Shown here: positions 9,019 through 17,024 of the stretch, one piece after another
Position numbering within the stretch: position 1 is the first letter of the stretch
How the letters are laid out: each line of letters begins with the position of its first letter
NCBI RefSeq assembly: GCF_016406305.1
Contig: NZ_CP066369.1
Span: forward strand, 372,001 to 436,000
Source: Shewanella putrefaciens
Lineage (GTDB): Bacteria; Pseudomonadota; Gammaproteobacteria; Enterobacterales; Shewanellaceae
Direction: 5' to 3'
Length of the DNA stretch: 64,000 nucleotides
Made by a program: the position numbers and the translations under genes
The notes under the pieces: generated by a model
The model's database searches: none
The model's input: only the letters and a program-made list of their open reading frames with translations
Told to the model about the DNA's origin: nothing

Positions 9019-10075
9019 ACTCATCAGGCAGTCAGTGTTGCCTCATTTTGGAATTGAAGCCACAGAGGCAAAAATCTCAGCGTTAGGTAATGGTCATATT
9101 AACGACACTTTGTTAGTGCGTTGGCCTGCAGGCGAATTAGTGCTGCAACGTATTAATACCCAAGTGTTTAAGACGCCTAGGGCTCTAGTCAGCAATGCCG
9201 ATAAAATTAGCCATCATTTATGCGCTAAGTCGTTGCAGCAGCAATACGGGCTTAAAGTCGTCAGCCCTTGCCTAACCCAAGAGGGTGAATTAGCCATTGA
9301 TTTAGGCGAGCAGGGCTTTTGGCGTGCCATTAGTTATTTACCCCATAGTTTAAGCATTGAGGTGGTTAAATCCGCAGAGCAGGCGGAAATGGCGGCCAAG
9401 GCCTTTGGACATTTTGCCTCGGCCTTGAGTGATTTTGATGCGACAGAGCTTGAAGATGTGATCCCTCAATTTCACCATCTACCGGGACGCATGACCTTGC
9501 TAAAGCAGGCCGCTGAACTCGATAGTCAACATCGCTTAGCGCTCTGCCGTCATTGGGTCGATTATGCGTTATCCCAGCAGGCTTTGCTGGATGAGTTAGC
9601 GGAAATATCGCCAAAGCTGCCGCTACGAATTTGCCATAACGACACCAAAATCAACAACATGCTTTTCGATAAGCGCGATATGTCCAGCATGGCGATTATC
9701 GATTTAGATACTTGCATGAAGGGTCATCTGATGTATGACTTTGGCGATATGGTGCGTACTTTCTGCTCGCCAGAGGAAGAAGATTCTACGGCCTTGGATA
9801 AAGTCCAAGTGCGCCAAGATATTTTCGCCGCGATTTGCCGTGGCTACTTGAGCGAGTTGGGGGACGTCTTAACGGAAGACGAAAAACGCAGTCTGTGGCT
9901 CGGCGCGCGGGTGATTTGCCTGATGATAGGTGTGCGTTTTTTAACGGATTATTTGAACGGTGATGTGTATTTCCATATCCACCGTGAAGGCCATAATCTA
10001 GACCGCGCGGCCAACCAGTTCACCCTGTACCAGAGCCTGCTCGATCAAGAGGTTGAACTTAAAGCCAATTTTTAA
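9011..10075 (+). CDS. NahK-like (N-acetylhexosamine 1-kinase type) phosphotransferase
   Basis: APH-fold kinase of 354 residues. The N-terminal GNGHINDT (26-33) and LQRINTQVF (45-53) match the NahK/anomeric kinase pattern. The catalytic loop reads CHNDTKINNMLFD, with the usual His-x-Asp and metal-binding Asn, and the second metal motif reads IIDLDT. In characterised relatives this enzyme phosphorylates free GlcNAc or GalNAc at C1. The start overlaps the end of the nucleotidyltransferase gene, and an MFS carrier follows 43 bases later. Together they could import a sugar, phosphorylate it and activate it. An aminoglycoside phosphotransferase is less likely given the N-terminal motif. Confidence 0.75.
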   Translation: MIKLIRQSVLPHFGIEATEAKISALGNGHINDTLLVRWPAGELVLQRINTQVFKTPRALVSNADKISHHLCAKSLQQQYGLKVVSPCLTQEGELAIDLGEQGFWRAISYLPHSLSIEVVKSAEQAEMAAKAFGHFASALSDFDATELEDVIPQFHHLPGRMTLLKQAAELDSQHRLALCRHWVDYALSQQALLDELAEISPKLPLRICHNDTKINNMLFDKRDMSSMAIIDLDTCMKGHLMYDFGDMVRTFCSPEEEDSTALDKVQVRQDIFAAICRGYLSELGDVLTEDEKRSLWLGARVICLMIGVRFLTDYLNGDVYFHIHREGHNLDRAANQFTLYQSLLDQEVELKANF

Positions 10076-10118
10076 CTAGTGCTGGGTGATCTCAGCGCGT
10101 GAATATAGGTGTTTTGGT

Positions 10119-11543
10119 ATGGACTCCACTGCGACACCAGCAGCATCAACTTATTCGCGGCGTAGCGAACGCAATTTGTGGTTAAGATGTACTCTGCGCC
10201 GCTCGCAACAGGAGGCCGTTGCCTCGTCTATGATGACGGCAACCAGCGATAACTTTTTTAATGCCTATGCCATTTTTCTCGGCGCTAGCCTAGCGCAAAT
10301 GGGCTTTGTCACTGGATTACCACAGCTTTTTGGCGCACTCTCCCAACTCTTATCCGTTTGGCTCGCCAGCCATTTTTCCCGCCGCACTTTTATTGTGTTT
10401 TGCGCGACCTTTCAAGCCGGGATTGTGTTGGCTATGGGTGCCCTCGCGGCATTGCGGCCAGAACACGGCGTGTGGATCTTTATTGGTTTAGCGGTTTGTT
10501 ATCATGGGTTTATCAATTTAATTCAACCCCATTGGCGGGCGTGGATGGGCTCTATAGTGCCCGAACGCCGCCGCGGTGCGTTTTTTGCCGCGCGCACTCG
10601 GCTCACCATGGGTGCATCCTTAAGTGTGTTTTTTGTTGGTGGCGGTATTCTGACCTTTACCGATTCGATGCAGATGGCGTGGCTGGGTTTTACCTTGCTG
10701 TTTTCAATTGCCGCCATGGGGCGCTTTGTCTCCGCCTGGTTACTGCTGCAGATGCACGATCCCGATCCCCGCGAGCCGAAACAGCGCGGGGTATTTGTCC
10801 AGACCTTAGGCAATTTTCGCGGCGCATGGAAGGATAAAACCTTTCGCCAGTACAGCTTGTTTGTGGCCAGTATGCAGGCAATGGTCGCCATCTCGGCGCC
10901 GTTTTTCGCTGTGTATATGCTGGAAGACCTGCACTTTAGCTACATCGAATTTGTGCTCGCGAGCGTGGCCTCGATAGCGACTCAGTTTGTGACGTTAAAG
11001 TTTTGGGGGCGATTTAGCGATCAATTCGGTAATCGTTTGGTGATGATTATTACCAGTTGCATGATCCCAAGCTTGCCGTTGTTATGGCTGTTTTCCGATA
11101 ACTATGGGTATATTTTGGCCATCCAAGCATTCTCTGGCCTCGCTTGGAGTGGCTTTACCTTAAGTACCGCCAACTACCTTTATGATATTCGTCCCTTTCG
11201 CAGTGACTTTGCCACTTACGCTGCGCTGCAGGCGTCACTCAGTGCGGGATTGGTGTTTGTGGGGGCTATGGTCGGAGGCACTATTGCCTCCCATGCGGCG
11301 GATTTTTTGATTTGGTCCGGCTGGGATAGTTGGCTCACAAGCCCGATTTTTGTGGTTTTTCTGGTATCGACCCTAATGCGAACCTTAGTGACCCTATGGT
11401 TTATTCCGCGCTCGGTCGAACCTAAGGTAAGACCAAGGCCACAACTGCTTAAATTAGTCTTCCGTATTCGTGGCTTTAATGCGATCTCCGGCGTGAGTCT
11501 CGACTGGTTGACTGTGGTTAAGCGCAGGAAAAATAATGATTAA
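10119..11543 (+). CDS. MFS family transporter, substrate unknown
   Basis: A major facilitator protein of 474 residues with about twelve hydrophobic segments. The loops carry the family's basic motifs (SHFSRRTFI after the second helix and RFSDQFGNR after the eighth). The N-terminus before the first helix is unusually long and basic (about 50 residues, YSRRSERNLWLRCTLRRSQQE). I preferred the ATG at 10119 over the in-frame GTG at 10086, since AGGTG precedes the ATG. It lies directly behind the nucleotidyltransferase and sugar kinase genes and probably shares their transcript, so a sugar or sugar derivative is the likely cargo by context only. Confidence 0.75.
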   Translation: MDSTATPAASTYSRRSERNLWLRCTLRRSQQEAVASSMMTATSDNFFNAYAIFLGASLAQMGFVTGLPQLFGALSQLLSVWLASHFSRRTFIVFCATFQAGIVLAMGALAALRPEHGVWIFIGLAVCYHGFINLIQPHWRAWMGSIVPERRRGAFFAARTRLTMGASLSVFFVGGGILTFTDSMQMAWLGFTLLFSIAAMGRFVSAWLLLQMHDPDPREPKQRGVFVQTLGNFRGAWKDKTFRQYSLFVASMQAMVAISAPFFAVYMLEDLHFSYIEFVLASVASIATQFVTLKFWGRFSDQFGNRLVMIITSCMIPSLPLLWLFSDNYGYILAIQAFSGLAWSGFTLSTANYLYDIRPFRSDFATYAALQASLSAGLVFVGAMVGGTIASHAADFLIWSGWDSWLTSPIFVVFLVSTLMRTLVTLWFIPRSVEPKVRPRPQLLKLVFRIRGFNAISGVSLDWLTVVKRRKNND

Positions 11544-11547
11544 TCTA

Positions 11548-11571
11548 GCTAGAATCTAGAATCTAGAATCG
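11548..11571. repeat. Heptanucleotide tandem repeat at sulfotransferase 3' end
   Basis: Three consecutive copies of the 7-bp unit CTAGAAT cover the stop codon and last codons of the minus-strand sulfotransferase-like gene and the gap to the MFS gene. A change in copy number would alter the reading frame at the C-terminus. Confidence 0.8.
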
Positions 11572-12445
11572 AGATTTTATAATCAAAGAACTTACGCTTG
11601 TCTGGGCCAGATGCATTGGCGCTGATCTTATTGGGATGTTTATATTCATCCCAACTGGCCACATTGCGGCCAATATTGAGCCTTGGAAAACTTAAATCCG
11701 TCAGCGGATGATGGGCCTCAACTGATGTTGCATCCCTTGGCTGCGCCATAAATTGCAACAGCTGACTCAATGCGCCTTGCTGGCTAACATCGATACTCAA
11801 GAAGTTATTTCGCCTAGCAAAGTAAGTAAACACTTCCCTTTGATGACGCTGATAACAGCCAATAAGATGTTGTTCATTCTGCGGGTCTTGAACTTCTCCC
11901 ACGCCGAAGCAATGGCGAAAACTGCGCTTCATAATAGGATGAAAACGGCCTGTCTTATCATCTAAATGTGGCAGCATGCGACTGAGTAACATCTGCATCG
12001 ATGGCACCCAAGAGTCTAGCTCGCGGTCAAGATAAACAAACTTGGCTCCGGGGAATAACTCATCTAACTGCTTGAAATCGCTAAAACAAGGCGCATCAGA
12101 AATGGCATCTGCCTGCATAAAGGCGGCTTTGGTAAAGGCCATATGCGCCACTTTTAAGCCTTGCTCTAATAGCGCCACACTCACGCTTGTCGTCCCTGTT
12201 CTAGGCAAGCCTATGATAATAAGCTTATTTTTTTGCTCGGCTGCCACGGAGCCATGCTTGGTTGCACTTGACTTGATTTCGCTTGGCTTGATTGAACTTA
12301 GCCCGATTGCACTTGGGTTGATTGAACTTGGCCCGATTGCACTCGGCTCAGTCGAATCGCACTGTGGCAGATTGGGTTGCACATCACTGCCATCGTTATG
12401 CGCCTGAGAATGGGGATAGGTGGCAATATTTGCGTTATCAGGCAT
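11549..12445 (-). CDS. Sulfotransferase-family protein with repetitive N-terminal linker
   Basis: A P-loop sulfotransferase-like protein of 298 residues. The core begins with KLIIIGLPRTGTTSVSVALL, which fits the PAPS phosphosulfate-binding loop; VYLDRELDSWVPSM fits the 3'-phosphate-binding region. The first 75 residues are low-complexity and include two and a half copies of a ten-residue unit, SAIG-PSSIN-P, encoded by a degenerate 30-bp tandem repeat around 12270-12355. The last residues (LDSRF) are encoded by a 7-bp tandem repeat. Start uncertain: no clear ribosome site at 12445. It converges on the MFS gene with a five-base gap. The acceptor substrate is unknown. Confidence 0.65.
   Translation of the reverse strand: MPDNANIATYPHSQAHNDGSDVQPNLPQCDSTEPSAIGPSSINPSAIGLSSIKPSEIKSSATKHGSVAAEQKNKLIIIGLPRTGTTSVSVALLEQGLKVAHMAFTKAAFMQADAISDAPCFSDFKQLDELFPGAKFVYLDRELDSWVPSMQMLLSRMLPHLDDKTGRFHPIMKRSFRHCFGVGEVQDPQNEQHLIGCYQRHQREVFTYFARRNNFLSIDVSQQGALSQLLQFMAQPRDATSVEAHHPLTDLSFPRLNIGRNVASWDEYKHPNKISANASGPDKRKFFDYKISILDSRF
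12268..12360. repeat. Degenerate 30-bp tandem repeat inside sulfotransferase gene
   Basis: About three units of a 30-bp motif (for example CTTGGGTTGATTGAACTTGG followed by CCCGATTGCA) encode repeats of a ten-residue Ser/Ile/Pro-rich unit in the linker before the P-loop. The unit length is a multiple of three, so copy changes would keep the frame. Confidence 0.75.
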
Positions 12446-12670
12446 GGATTGGGCTCAGCATATTCTTGTCAGCGTGGTCGTCGCGATTGGTGTGTAAATT
12501 GGGTTTCAATATGAGTGTTTATCAACACCGGCAGTATATCGCAGCACACTGGTTTTAGCAGCGCAAAGCTGTTGTCTGTGTGTCTGCATTGCTCTGTAGG
12601 AGCATATCAACAGCGCTAATCCCCTGTACTCTATAAGCAATTGGGCTAGGTGAGGCGATTACCTGCATTA

Positions 12671-12748
12671 TTTGCCTCATTATGTGAGGCAAATAGGTTT
12701 GTTAATTGACTCATTATGTGAGTAGAATAGGCTTGTTATTTGACTCAT
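12671..12748. promoter_or_regulatory. fic promoter with 34-bp periodic palindromic operators
   Basis: The 13-mer CTCATTATGTGAG occurs at 12676 and, identically, at 12710; a half copy (CTCAT) follows at 12744. The pitch is exactly 34 bp. The first copy is extended to TTTGCCTCA-N5-TGAGGCAAA. A sigma70-like promoter fits: -35 TTGTTA (12699-12704), 18-bp spacer, -10 TAGAAT (12723-12728), with the second palindrome inside the spacer. This is the classic position of a repressor operator. The Fic protein just downstream has a C-terminal winged-helix-like region and is a natural candidate repressor; that is inference. Confidence 0.7.
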
Positions 12749-12758
12749 GGGGTAAGAT

Positions 12759-13874
12759 ATGTGGATTTGGCAGCAAGCCGATTGGCCTAAATTTCATTGG
12801 AATGCCAGCAGCATCGATGTCTTACTGCGTCAGGTTTATTTCAATCAGGGCCAACTGCTCGGCAAGCAAATGCTAAGTCACGACGACAGCCAGTTAACCT
12901 CAGAGGCGGCACTCGACACCTTGCTTGCTAACATTATCCATTCCAGTGCCATTGAAGGTGAAAAGCTCAATGCGGCTTCGGTGCGTTCATCCTTGGCTAA
13001 AAAACTCGGCGTGTCCGAAGATAAACCGTATCCGACCACTGCTCAAACCGATGGTTTGGCAGACATTATGCTCGATGCCTTAAAAAATTTAGAGACTGAG
13101 CTAACCCTCGAGCGGATATTGGGCTGGCATCAGCAGTTATTTCCCCCGGGTTATACACTACTAAACCCTATTATGGGTGGAATGCTGCGAGGCGATACGC
13201 CTATGCAAGTTGTCTCAGGCCGGATTGATAAACCAACGGTGCATTTTGAGGCCCCCTCTCGAGCGACTTTGGACGCTGAACTCTCACAGTTTATCGAATG
13301 GTTTAATGCTTCACGGCAAGAGCCTGGCTTAGATCCGCTTATCCGTGCGGCGATAACTCACCTTTGGTTTGTAACTCTACACCCGCTTGATGATGGTAAT
13401 GGGCGCATCACGCGTTTATTGACCGATTTAGCCTTGGCGCAAGCGGAAAAACGCTCGATTCGTTTTTACGCTATGTCGGTCAGTATTCTGGCCCGTCGCC
13501 AAACCTACTATGACATTTTAGAGTCCACCCAAAGGGGCGATGTCGATATTACTCCTTGGTTAGAATGGTTTTTTGAAACCCTCAATGATTGCTTACTCAA
13601 TGCGATGGCTGATGTGAACAAGACTCTGCGGAAAACGCAGTATTGGCAAAATGTCGATCAATCCTTATTGACTCAAGAGCAAGCCAAAGTGCTCAATCGG
13701 ATGTTAGATGGCGATTTTGAATTAGGGATTAATAGTAGCCAGTATCAAAAGGTCGCTAAGGTGAGCCGCGCCACCGCCACCCGTCACCTTGCGCAAATGG
13801 TCGAGCAAGGCTTTTTAGTGAAAGCCGACGCCGGCGGACGTAGTACCAGATACTTATTGCCGAGTGGGCAGTAG
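12759..13874 (+). CDS. Fic family AMP-transferase with N-terminal inhibitory helix and C-terminal winged helix
   Basis: Fic proteins transfer AMP (or other phosphate groups) to hydroxyl side chains of target proteins. The 371-residue protein has a DUF4172-type N-terminus (MWIWQQADWPKF), the inhibitory motif S-x-x-x-E-G at residues 62-67 (SSAIEG, class II with the motif N-terminal to Fic), and the catalytic motif HPLDDGNGR at 208-216. The common Phe of HPFxDGNGR is Leu here, but the His, Asp, Asn and Arg are intact. The last 60 residues (SSQYQKVAKVSRATATRHLAQMV) look like a winged helix. The ATG has GGGGTAAG just upstream. No separate antitoxin gene is visible. Confidence 0.9.
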   Translation: MWIWQQADWPKFHWNASSIDVLLRQVYFNQGQLLGKQMLSHDDSQLTSEAALDTLLANIIHSSAIEGEKLNAASVRSSLAKKLGVSEDKPYPTTAQTDGLADIMLDALKNLETELTLERILGWHQQLFPPGYTLLNPIMGGMLRGDTPMQVVSGRIDKPTVHFEAPSRATLDAELSQFIEWFNASRQEPGLDPLIRAAITHLWFVTLHPLDDGNGRITRLLTDLALAQAEKRSIRFYAMSVSILARRQTYYDILESTQRGDVDITPWLEWFFETLNDCLLNAMADVNKTLRKTQYWQNVDQSLLTQEQAKVLNRMLDGDFELGINSSQYQKVAKVSRATATRHLAQMVEQGFLVKADAGGRSTRYLLPSGQ

Positions 13875-13885
13875 TGAGTGCTTAG

Positions 13886-14041
13886 ATTTAAGGCTCAACA
13901 GTGGCCACAAAATGGTATCGCCCGCAGGCACGCCGTAAACTCTTCCATGAGGGCTCCACCGCGCCATCCATGGCGCAGAGGGCCTGCTTATCGATACCAT
14001 TCAGCCCTCGTATCGCGTCAACTTCAGTGTGAGCCTTAAAT
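13886..14041. mobile_element. MITE-like element with 12-bp terminal inverted repeats
   Basis: A 156-bp segment has perfect 12-bp ends: ATTTAAGGCTCA (13886-13897) and TGAGCCTTAAAT (14030-14041). Nested inside are a second inverted pair, AATGGTATCG (13911-13920) and CGATACCATT (13992-14001), and a third, GCAGGC (13924-13929) and GCCTGC (13982-13987). It holds no gene. It begins 11 bases after the fic stop. No target duplication is evident. The structure fits a non-autonomous miniature element or a dispersed intergenic repeat that folds into a cruciform or RNA hairpin. Confidence 0.65.
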
Positions 14042-14161
14042 GGGGTTACAAATTAGCAGTTGAATAAGCGCATACTCACAATTGATATCTACACTTCTTT
14101 TAATTAAATATCAGTATGTTATATTTCATCAAGCTGCTTAGATAAGGATTGGTGACGAATA

Positions 14162-15460
14162 ATGGAAATTCAGATTGGTGATGTACTGAGATATAAAAAG
14201 CCAGCATGTGGAGAAAACATGTATGAAGATGGCTACCTCAATTTCCACTTTCTAACCAAATCAATCGACGCTAACAACCTGCAACTTGAAAAGGGAATCA
14301 ATCCCTGCGCCAAAATCAAAACGAGTCTGGGTCAACTCGTCCGCCCGGCAATACTGATTTCCAGTAGCCCAAATAAAAAAGGATCAATAGAAACCCCCTG
14401 GGAAGATTTTTATGATGCTGATAACGGTCATATTCGCTACTTTGGTGATAATAAAGAACCTGGTAAAGATCCTGCCACAGCTCCAGGAAATAAAGCACTA
14501 CTTGAAGCGTTTCGTTTAGCCCATTCACACAGTGTGGACGAGAGATTATTAACTCCACCTATCTTGTTTTTTAAGCGGGCGATAGTTAATGGCGTCGCTA
14601 AAGGCTATCCGCAATTTTATGGATTGGGGATCATCAATAGTGTCGAATTAGTGACTCAGTGGGACAATAAATTAGCTCGCACTTTTACAAATTATGCCTT
14701 TGATTTTACTGTTCTTTGTATTGCTGCGGAGCATGAAGTGTTCGAATGGGATTGGATAAATAGCCGCCGTAAGAAAGGCTTTTCGCTCGCGATAACCAAT
14801 AACGCCGCCCCTAAAAGCTGGCGACAATGGCTAAATGAAGGCAGTAATTCCCTTAATAAATTACGCCGCCGAGTTTCCAAACTGAGTCTTGAGAAAACGG
14901 TAAATCAAAAGCCTATTCCGGGATCTGAGTCCGATAAAATTTTAAATCAAATTTATGATTACTATGCCAACAAGAAACATAGATTTGAGGCGCTTGCAGA
15001 GGTTATTGCAGAACGCGTAATCGATAGAGAGCTTGGCATTTATCAAAAAGGCTGGGTGACTCAAGGCTCGGGTGACGGTGGTGCCGATTTTATCGGTAAG
15101 GTGACGTTGGGCAGTGGATTCTCCAAAGTGGAGTTGATTGTGCTAGGGCAGGCAAAATGTGAGTTACTCAATACGCCTACGGGTGGTAATCATATTGCTC
15201 GTACTGTGGCCCGCTTAAAGCGTGGTTGGCTAGGCGTATATGTAACTACCAGTTATTTTTCTGATTCAGTTCAACGAGAAGTGATTGAAGACAAGTATCC
15301 AATTATCTTGATCCATGGACGAAGGCTTGCAGAGGAAGTTGCTAAGTTAGTATATGAAAGCGAAGTATATTCGAATATCGTAGAGTTTTTAATCGCGATG
15401 GATACAGTGTATCCATCGCGATTAAAGCAAAGGCAAGCTGAAGAGATATTAAATATCTAA
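14162..15460 (+). CDS. AspBHI/Mrr-like modification-dependent restriction endonuclease
   Basis: Probably a type IV or IIM enzyme that cuts DNA carrying modified bases. Of its 432 residues, the N-terminal 200 (PWEDFYDADNGHIRYFGDNK, then PGNKALLEAF) resemble the AspBHI-type DNA-recognition domain. The C-terminal part is an Mrr-like nuclease: RFEALAEVI (Glu277), SGDGGADFIG (Asp309) and LGQAKCE (Gln330-Ala-Lys332) form the E-D-QxK variant of the PD-(D/E)xK site. No methyltransferase or specificity gene lies nearby, as expected for a modification-dependent enzyme. It sits between the MITE-like element and the lysR remnant, within the accessory block. Confidence 0.75.
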   Translation: MEIQIGDVLRYKKPACGENMYEDGYLNFHFLTKSIDANNLQLEKGINPCAKIKTSLGQLVRPAILISSSPNKKGSIETPWEDFYDADNGHIRYFGDNKEPGKDPATAPGNKALLEAFRLAHSHSVDERLLTPPILFFKRAIVNGVAKGYPQFYGLGIINSVELVTQWDNKLARTFTNYAFDFTVLCIAAEHEVFEWDWINSRRKKGFSLAITNNAAPKSWRQWLNEGSNSLNKLRRRVSKLSLEKTVNQKPIPGSESDKILNQIYDYYANKKHRFEALAEVIAERVIDRELGIYQKGWVTQGSGDGGADFIGKVTLGSGFSKVELIVLGQAKCELLNTPTGGNHIARTVARLKRGWLGVYVTTSYFSDSVQREVIEDKYPIILIHGRRLAEEVAKLVYESEVYSNIVEFLIAMDTVYPSRLKQRQAEEILNI

Positions 15461-15464
15461 GTTG

Positions 15465-15708
15465 CTATAAAGGGGATATGGAATCTAAAATCGCCAATTT
15501 CTCCATGAAAAATTCAATTAATACCGTCACTTTGGTCGGTTGGTATTTTCGTTGCGGATACACGGCATAAATACCATGTTCGGGCAGCGGATAGTCCGTG
15601 AGTAATGCCTGTAAACGCCCGGTTTGCAGATCGGGCTCAGCAATAAAACGCGGTAGGTTGGCTATACCTAGGCCATCGAGTGTGGCATGGTAGATGGCAT
15701 CACTTTTT
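15465..15708 (-). pseudogene. Remnant of lysR 3' end (truncated duplicate)
   Basis: This stretch matches the last 70 codons of the intact lysR at 17603-18499; by hand count about 90 percent of bases agree across roughly 210 bp. The reading frame is still open, from SDAIYHATLDGLGIANLPRF to IEFFMEKL, and then diverges (LAILDS... instead of LGSGKFG) to a stop at 15465. There is no start codon or DNA-binding domain. The homology ends about a dozen bases from the hipA stop. It therefore marks the left edge of the inserted hipBA segment. Confidence 0.85.
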
Positions 15709-15716
15709 GAACGCTG

Positions 15717-17024
15717 TTATAGCAGTCGCCTTACCCTATGCTCTAACCCGCTCAGGATGCTGTGTTGGATATGCGGGGGGAAATCATCTGGCAGTTGCGC
15801 TTGTGCCCGTTGGATAACCATAGGCGTTTTTTTAACAAACTCCTCTAGAAGCTCGTTCATTGCGTGTTGGCTAAAGCCGACTTGATTTGCAGTAGCGAGA
15901 AAATGGCGGGGAAAGATTTGTTCAATCTGGTATTTTTTCCCTTTAGTGGCTGACAGTCCCATGGCCAGTTTCGCATCGCGGATGTTAAGTCCTGTTCCCC
16001 CCAGCACTGGATAAACGGAGATGATGTCGTAGAGTGGGGTAAGTTCGTATTTACCTTCTGGCCTGATAAATAACGAAAAGTTTTTTGCGTGGCCATCTGT
16101 CGCTGCCAGTAACCAAAATAGCACTTGTGCTTTCATGAAGATGCGCCGATCTCTTTCTGGGGCAAGCGATCCCATCAATACGTACATTATTTCGCTAATG
16201 CCTGGTCCACCTTGGTTCTCGTATTTCCTCGCCGAGGGGATATTGAGGGTTTGGCAAAAATCTTCCTGTGGTAGACGCATCAGCCAACTATTGTCCGCTG
16301 CGTAGCGGCGATCGAAGCGTTCAACTGCGAGCGCCTTGATATTCCCAACCTTAAGGATTTCGCAATCGGGAACTGGTAAACCATATTCTCGAGCAATAGA
16401 CATGCATAGGTATTCGTTTTCGACACTGTCCGATAGATCTAAGGTGTGGGAATGGGTGGTTATCTGGCCGATAGGGAGTTTGATTATGTGACTGGTTGGC
16501 GTTGAACCATGGGGTAAACACCACTGTCCATCATATTTCAGCAGGGCGGTTTTTTCCTGCGCCCCAGCAACTGAGATCCGAAAGTCGTCATATTCTTCGA
16601 GCATGCCTAATGGGATTTTGGATTGGTAACCTGCCAATACCCGTGTAAGGGCTAAGTCATCTAGCGGTTCACATTCAATTTTTTTGATGTCTCTGGGTTC
16701 AATACCTTGTGGTACCAGTTGCAAGGCACCGACACTATCTTGGCCGACTTTCGTCAGTAAATCGAAGGGTTGGGTTGAACTAGCGTGATGGCGTGCGAGG
16801 ATACGCTGGCGAATCTCCGTCGAGTCGGGCAATAAGTTATCAAAGAAGTTATAAACTTCATCGCCCTGATAGTGTCGTTGGCGTAGAGGCATAGACAGCG
16901 ATATAGGACGAGCTCCTGGAGTTGCCAGCCAATCGGCATTGTATTGAAATCGATGGGCGCCAGTCTCTTCTTTAGAGAAAACACCGACTAGAAAGCCATT
17001 CATATAAACGTCAAGTGCAGCCAT
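15717..17024 (-). CDS. hipA: HipA toxin, Ser/Thr protein kinase
   Basis: Persistence toxin; E. coli HipA phosphorylates glutamyl-tRNA synthetase, which blocks charging and triggers ppGpp. The 435-residue protein follows E. coli HipA along its whole length: HipA_N (MNGFLVGVFSKEETGAHRF), the regulatory loop DFRISVAGAQEKTALL with Ser at 151 (equivalent to autophosphorylated Ser150), TSHIIKLP, the catalytic DGHAKNF and the metal-binding PLYDII. I chose the ATG at 17024 rather than 17042: it has AGGAG upstream and overlaps the hipB stop as TGATG, as expected for a coupled pair. All catalytic residues appear intact. Confidence 0.95.
   Translation of the reverse strand: MAALDVYMNGFLVGVFSKEETGAHRFQYNADWLATPGARPISLSMPLRQRHYQGDEVYNFFDNLLPDSTEIRQRILARHHASSTQPFDLLTKVGQDSVGALQLVPQGIEPRDIKKIECEPLDDLALTRVLAGYQSKIPLGMLEEYDDFRISVAGAQEKTALLKYDGQWCLPHGSTPTSHIIKLPIGQITTHSHTLDLSDSVENEYLCMSIAREYGLPVPDCEILKVGNIKALAVERFDRRYAADNSWLMRLPQEDFCQTLNIPSARKYENQGGPGISEIMYVLMGSLAPERDRRIFMKAQVLFWLLAATDGHAKNFSLFIRPEGKYELTPLYDIISVYPVLGGTGLNIRDAKLAMGLSATKGKKYQIEQIFPRHFLATANQVGFSQHAMNELLEEFVKKTPMVIQRAQAQLPDDFPPHIQHSILSGLEHRVRRLL

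Noticed and set aside
10358..10837. 159-codon frame inside the MFS gene
   Set aside because: Overlaps a transporter with clear membrane helices in the other frame; Cys/Arg-rich shadow.
12671..12748. The 34-bp repeats upstream of fic as a small CRISPR array
   Set aside because: The sequences between palindromes are similar to each other, not unique spacers; there are fewer than three full copies and no cas gene.
12446..12758. A Doc/Phd- or FicA-type small antitoxin gene before fic
   Set aside because: No open frame with a ribosome site; the inhibitory motif is inside the Fic protein itself.
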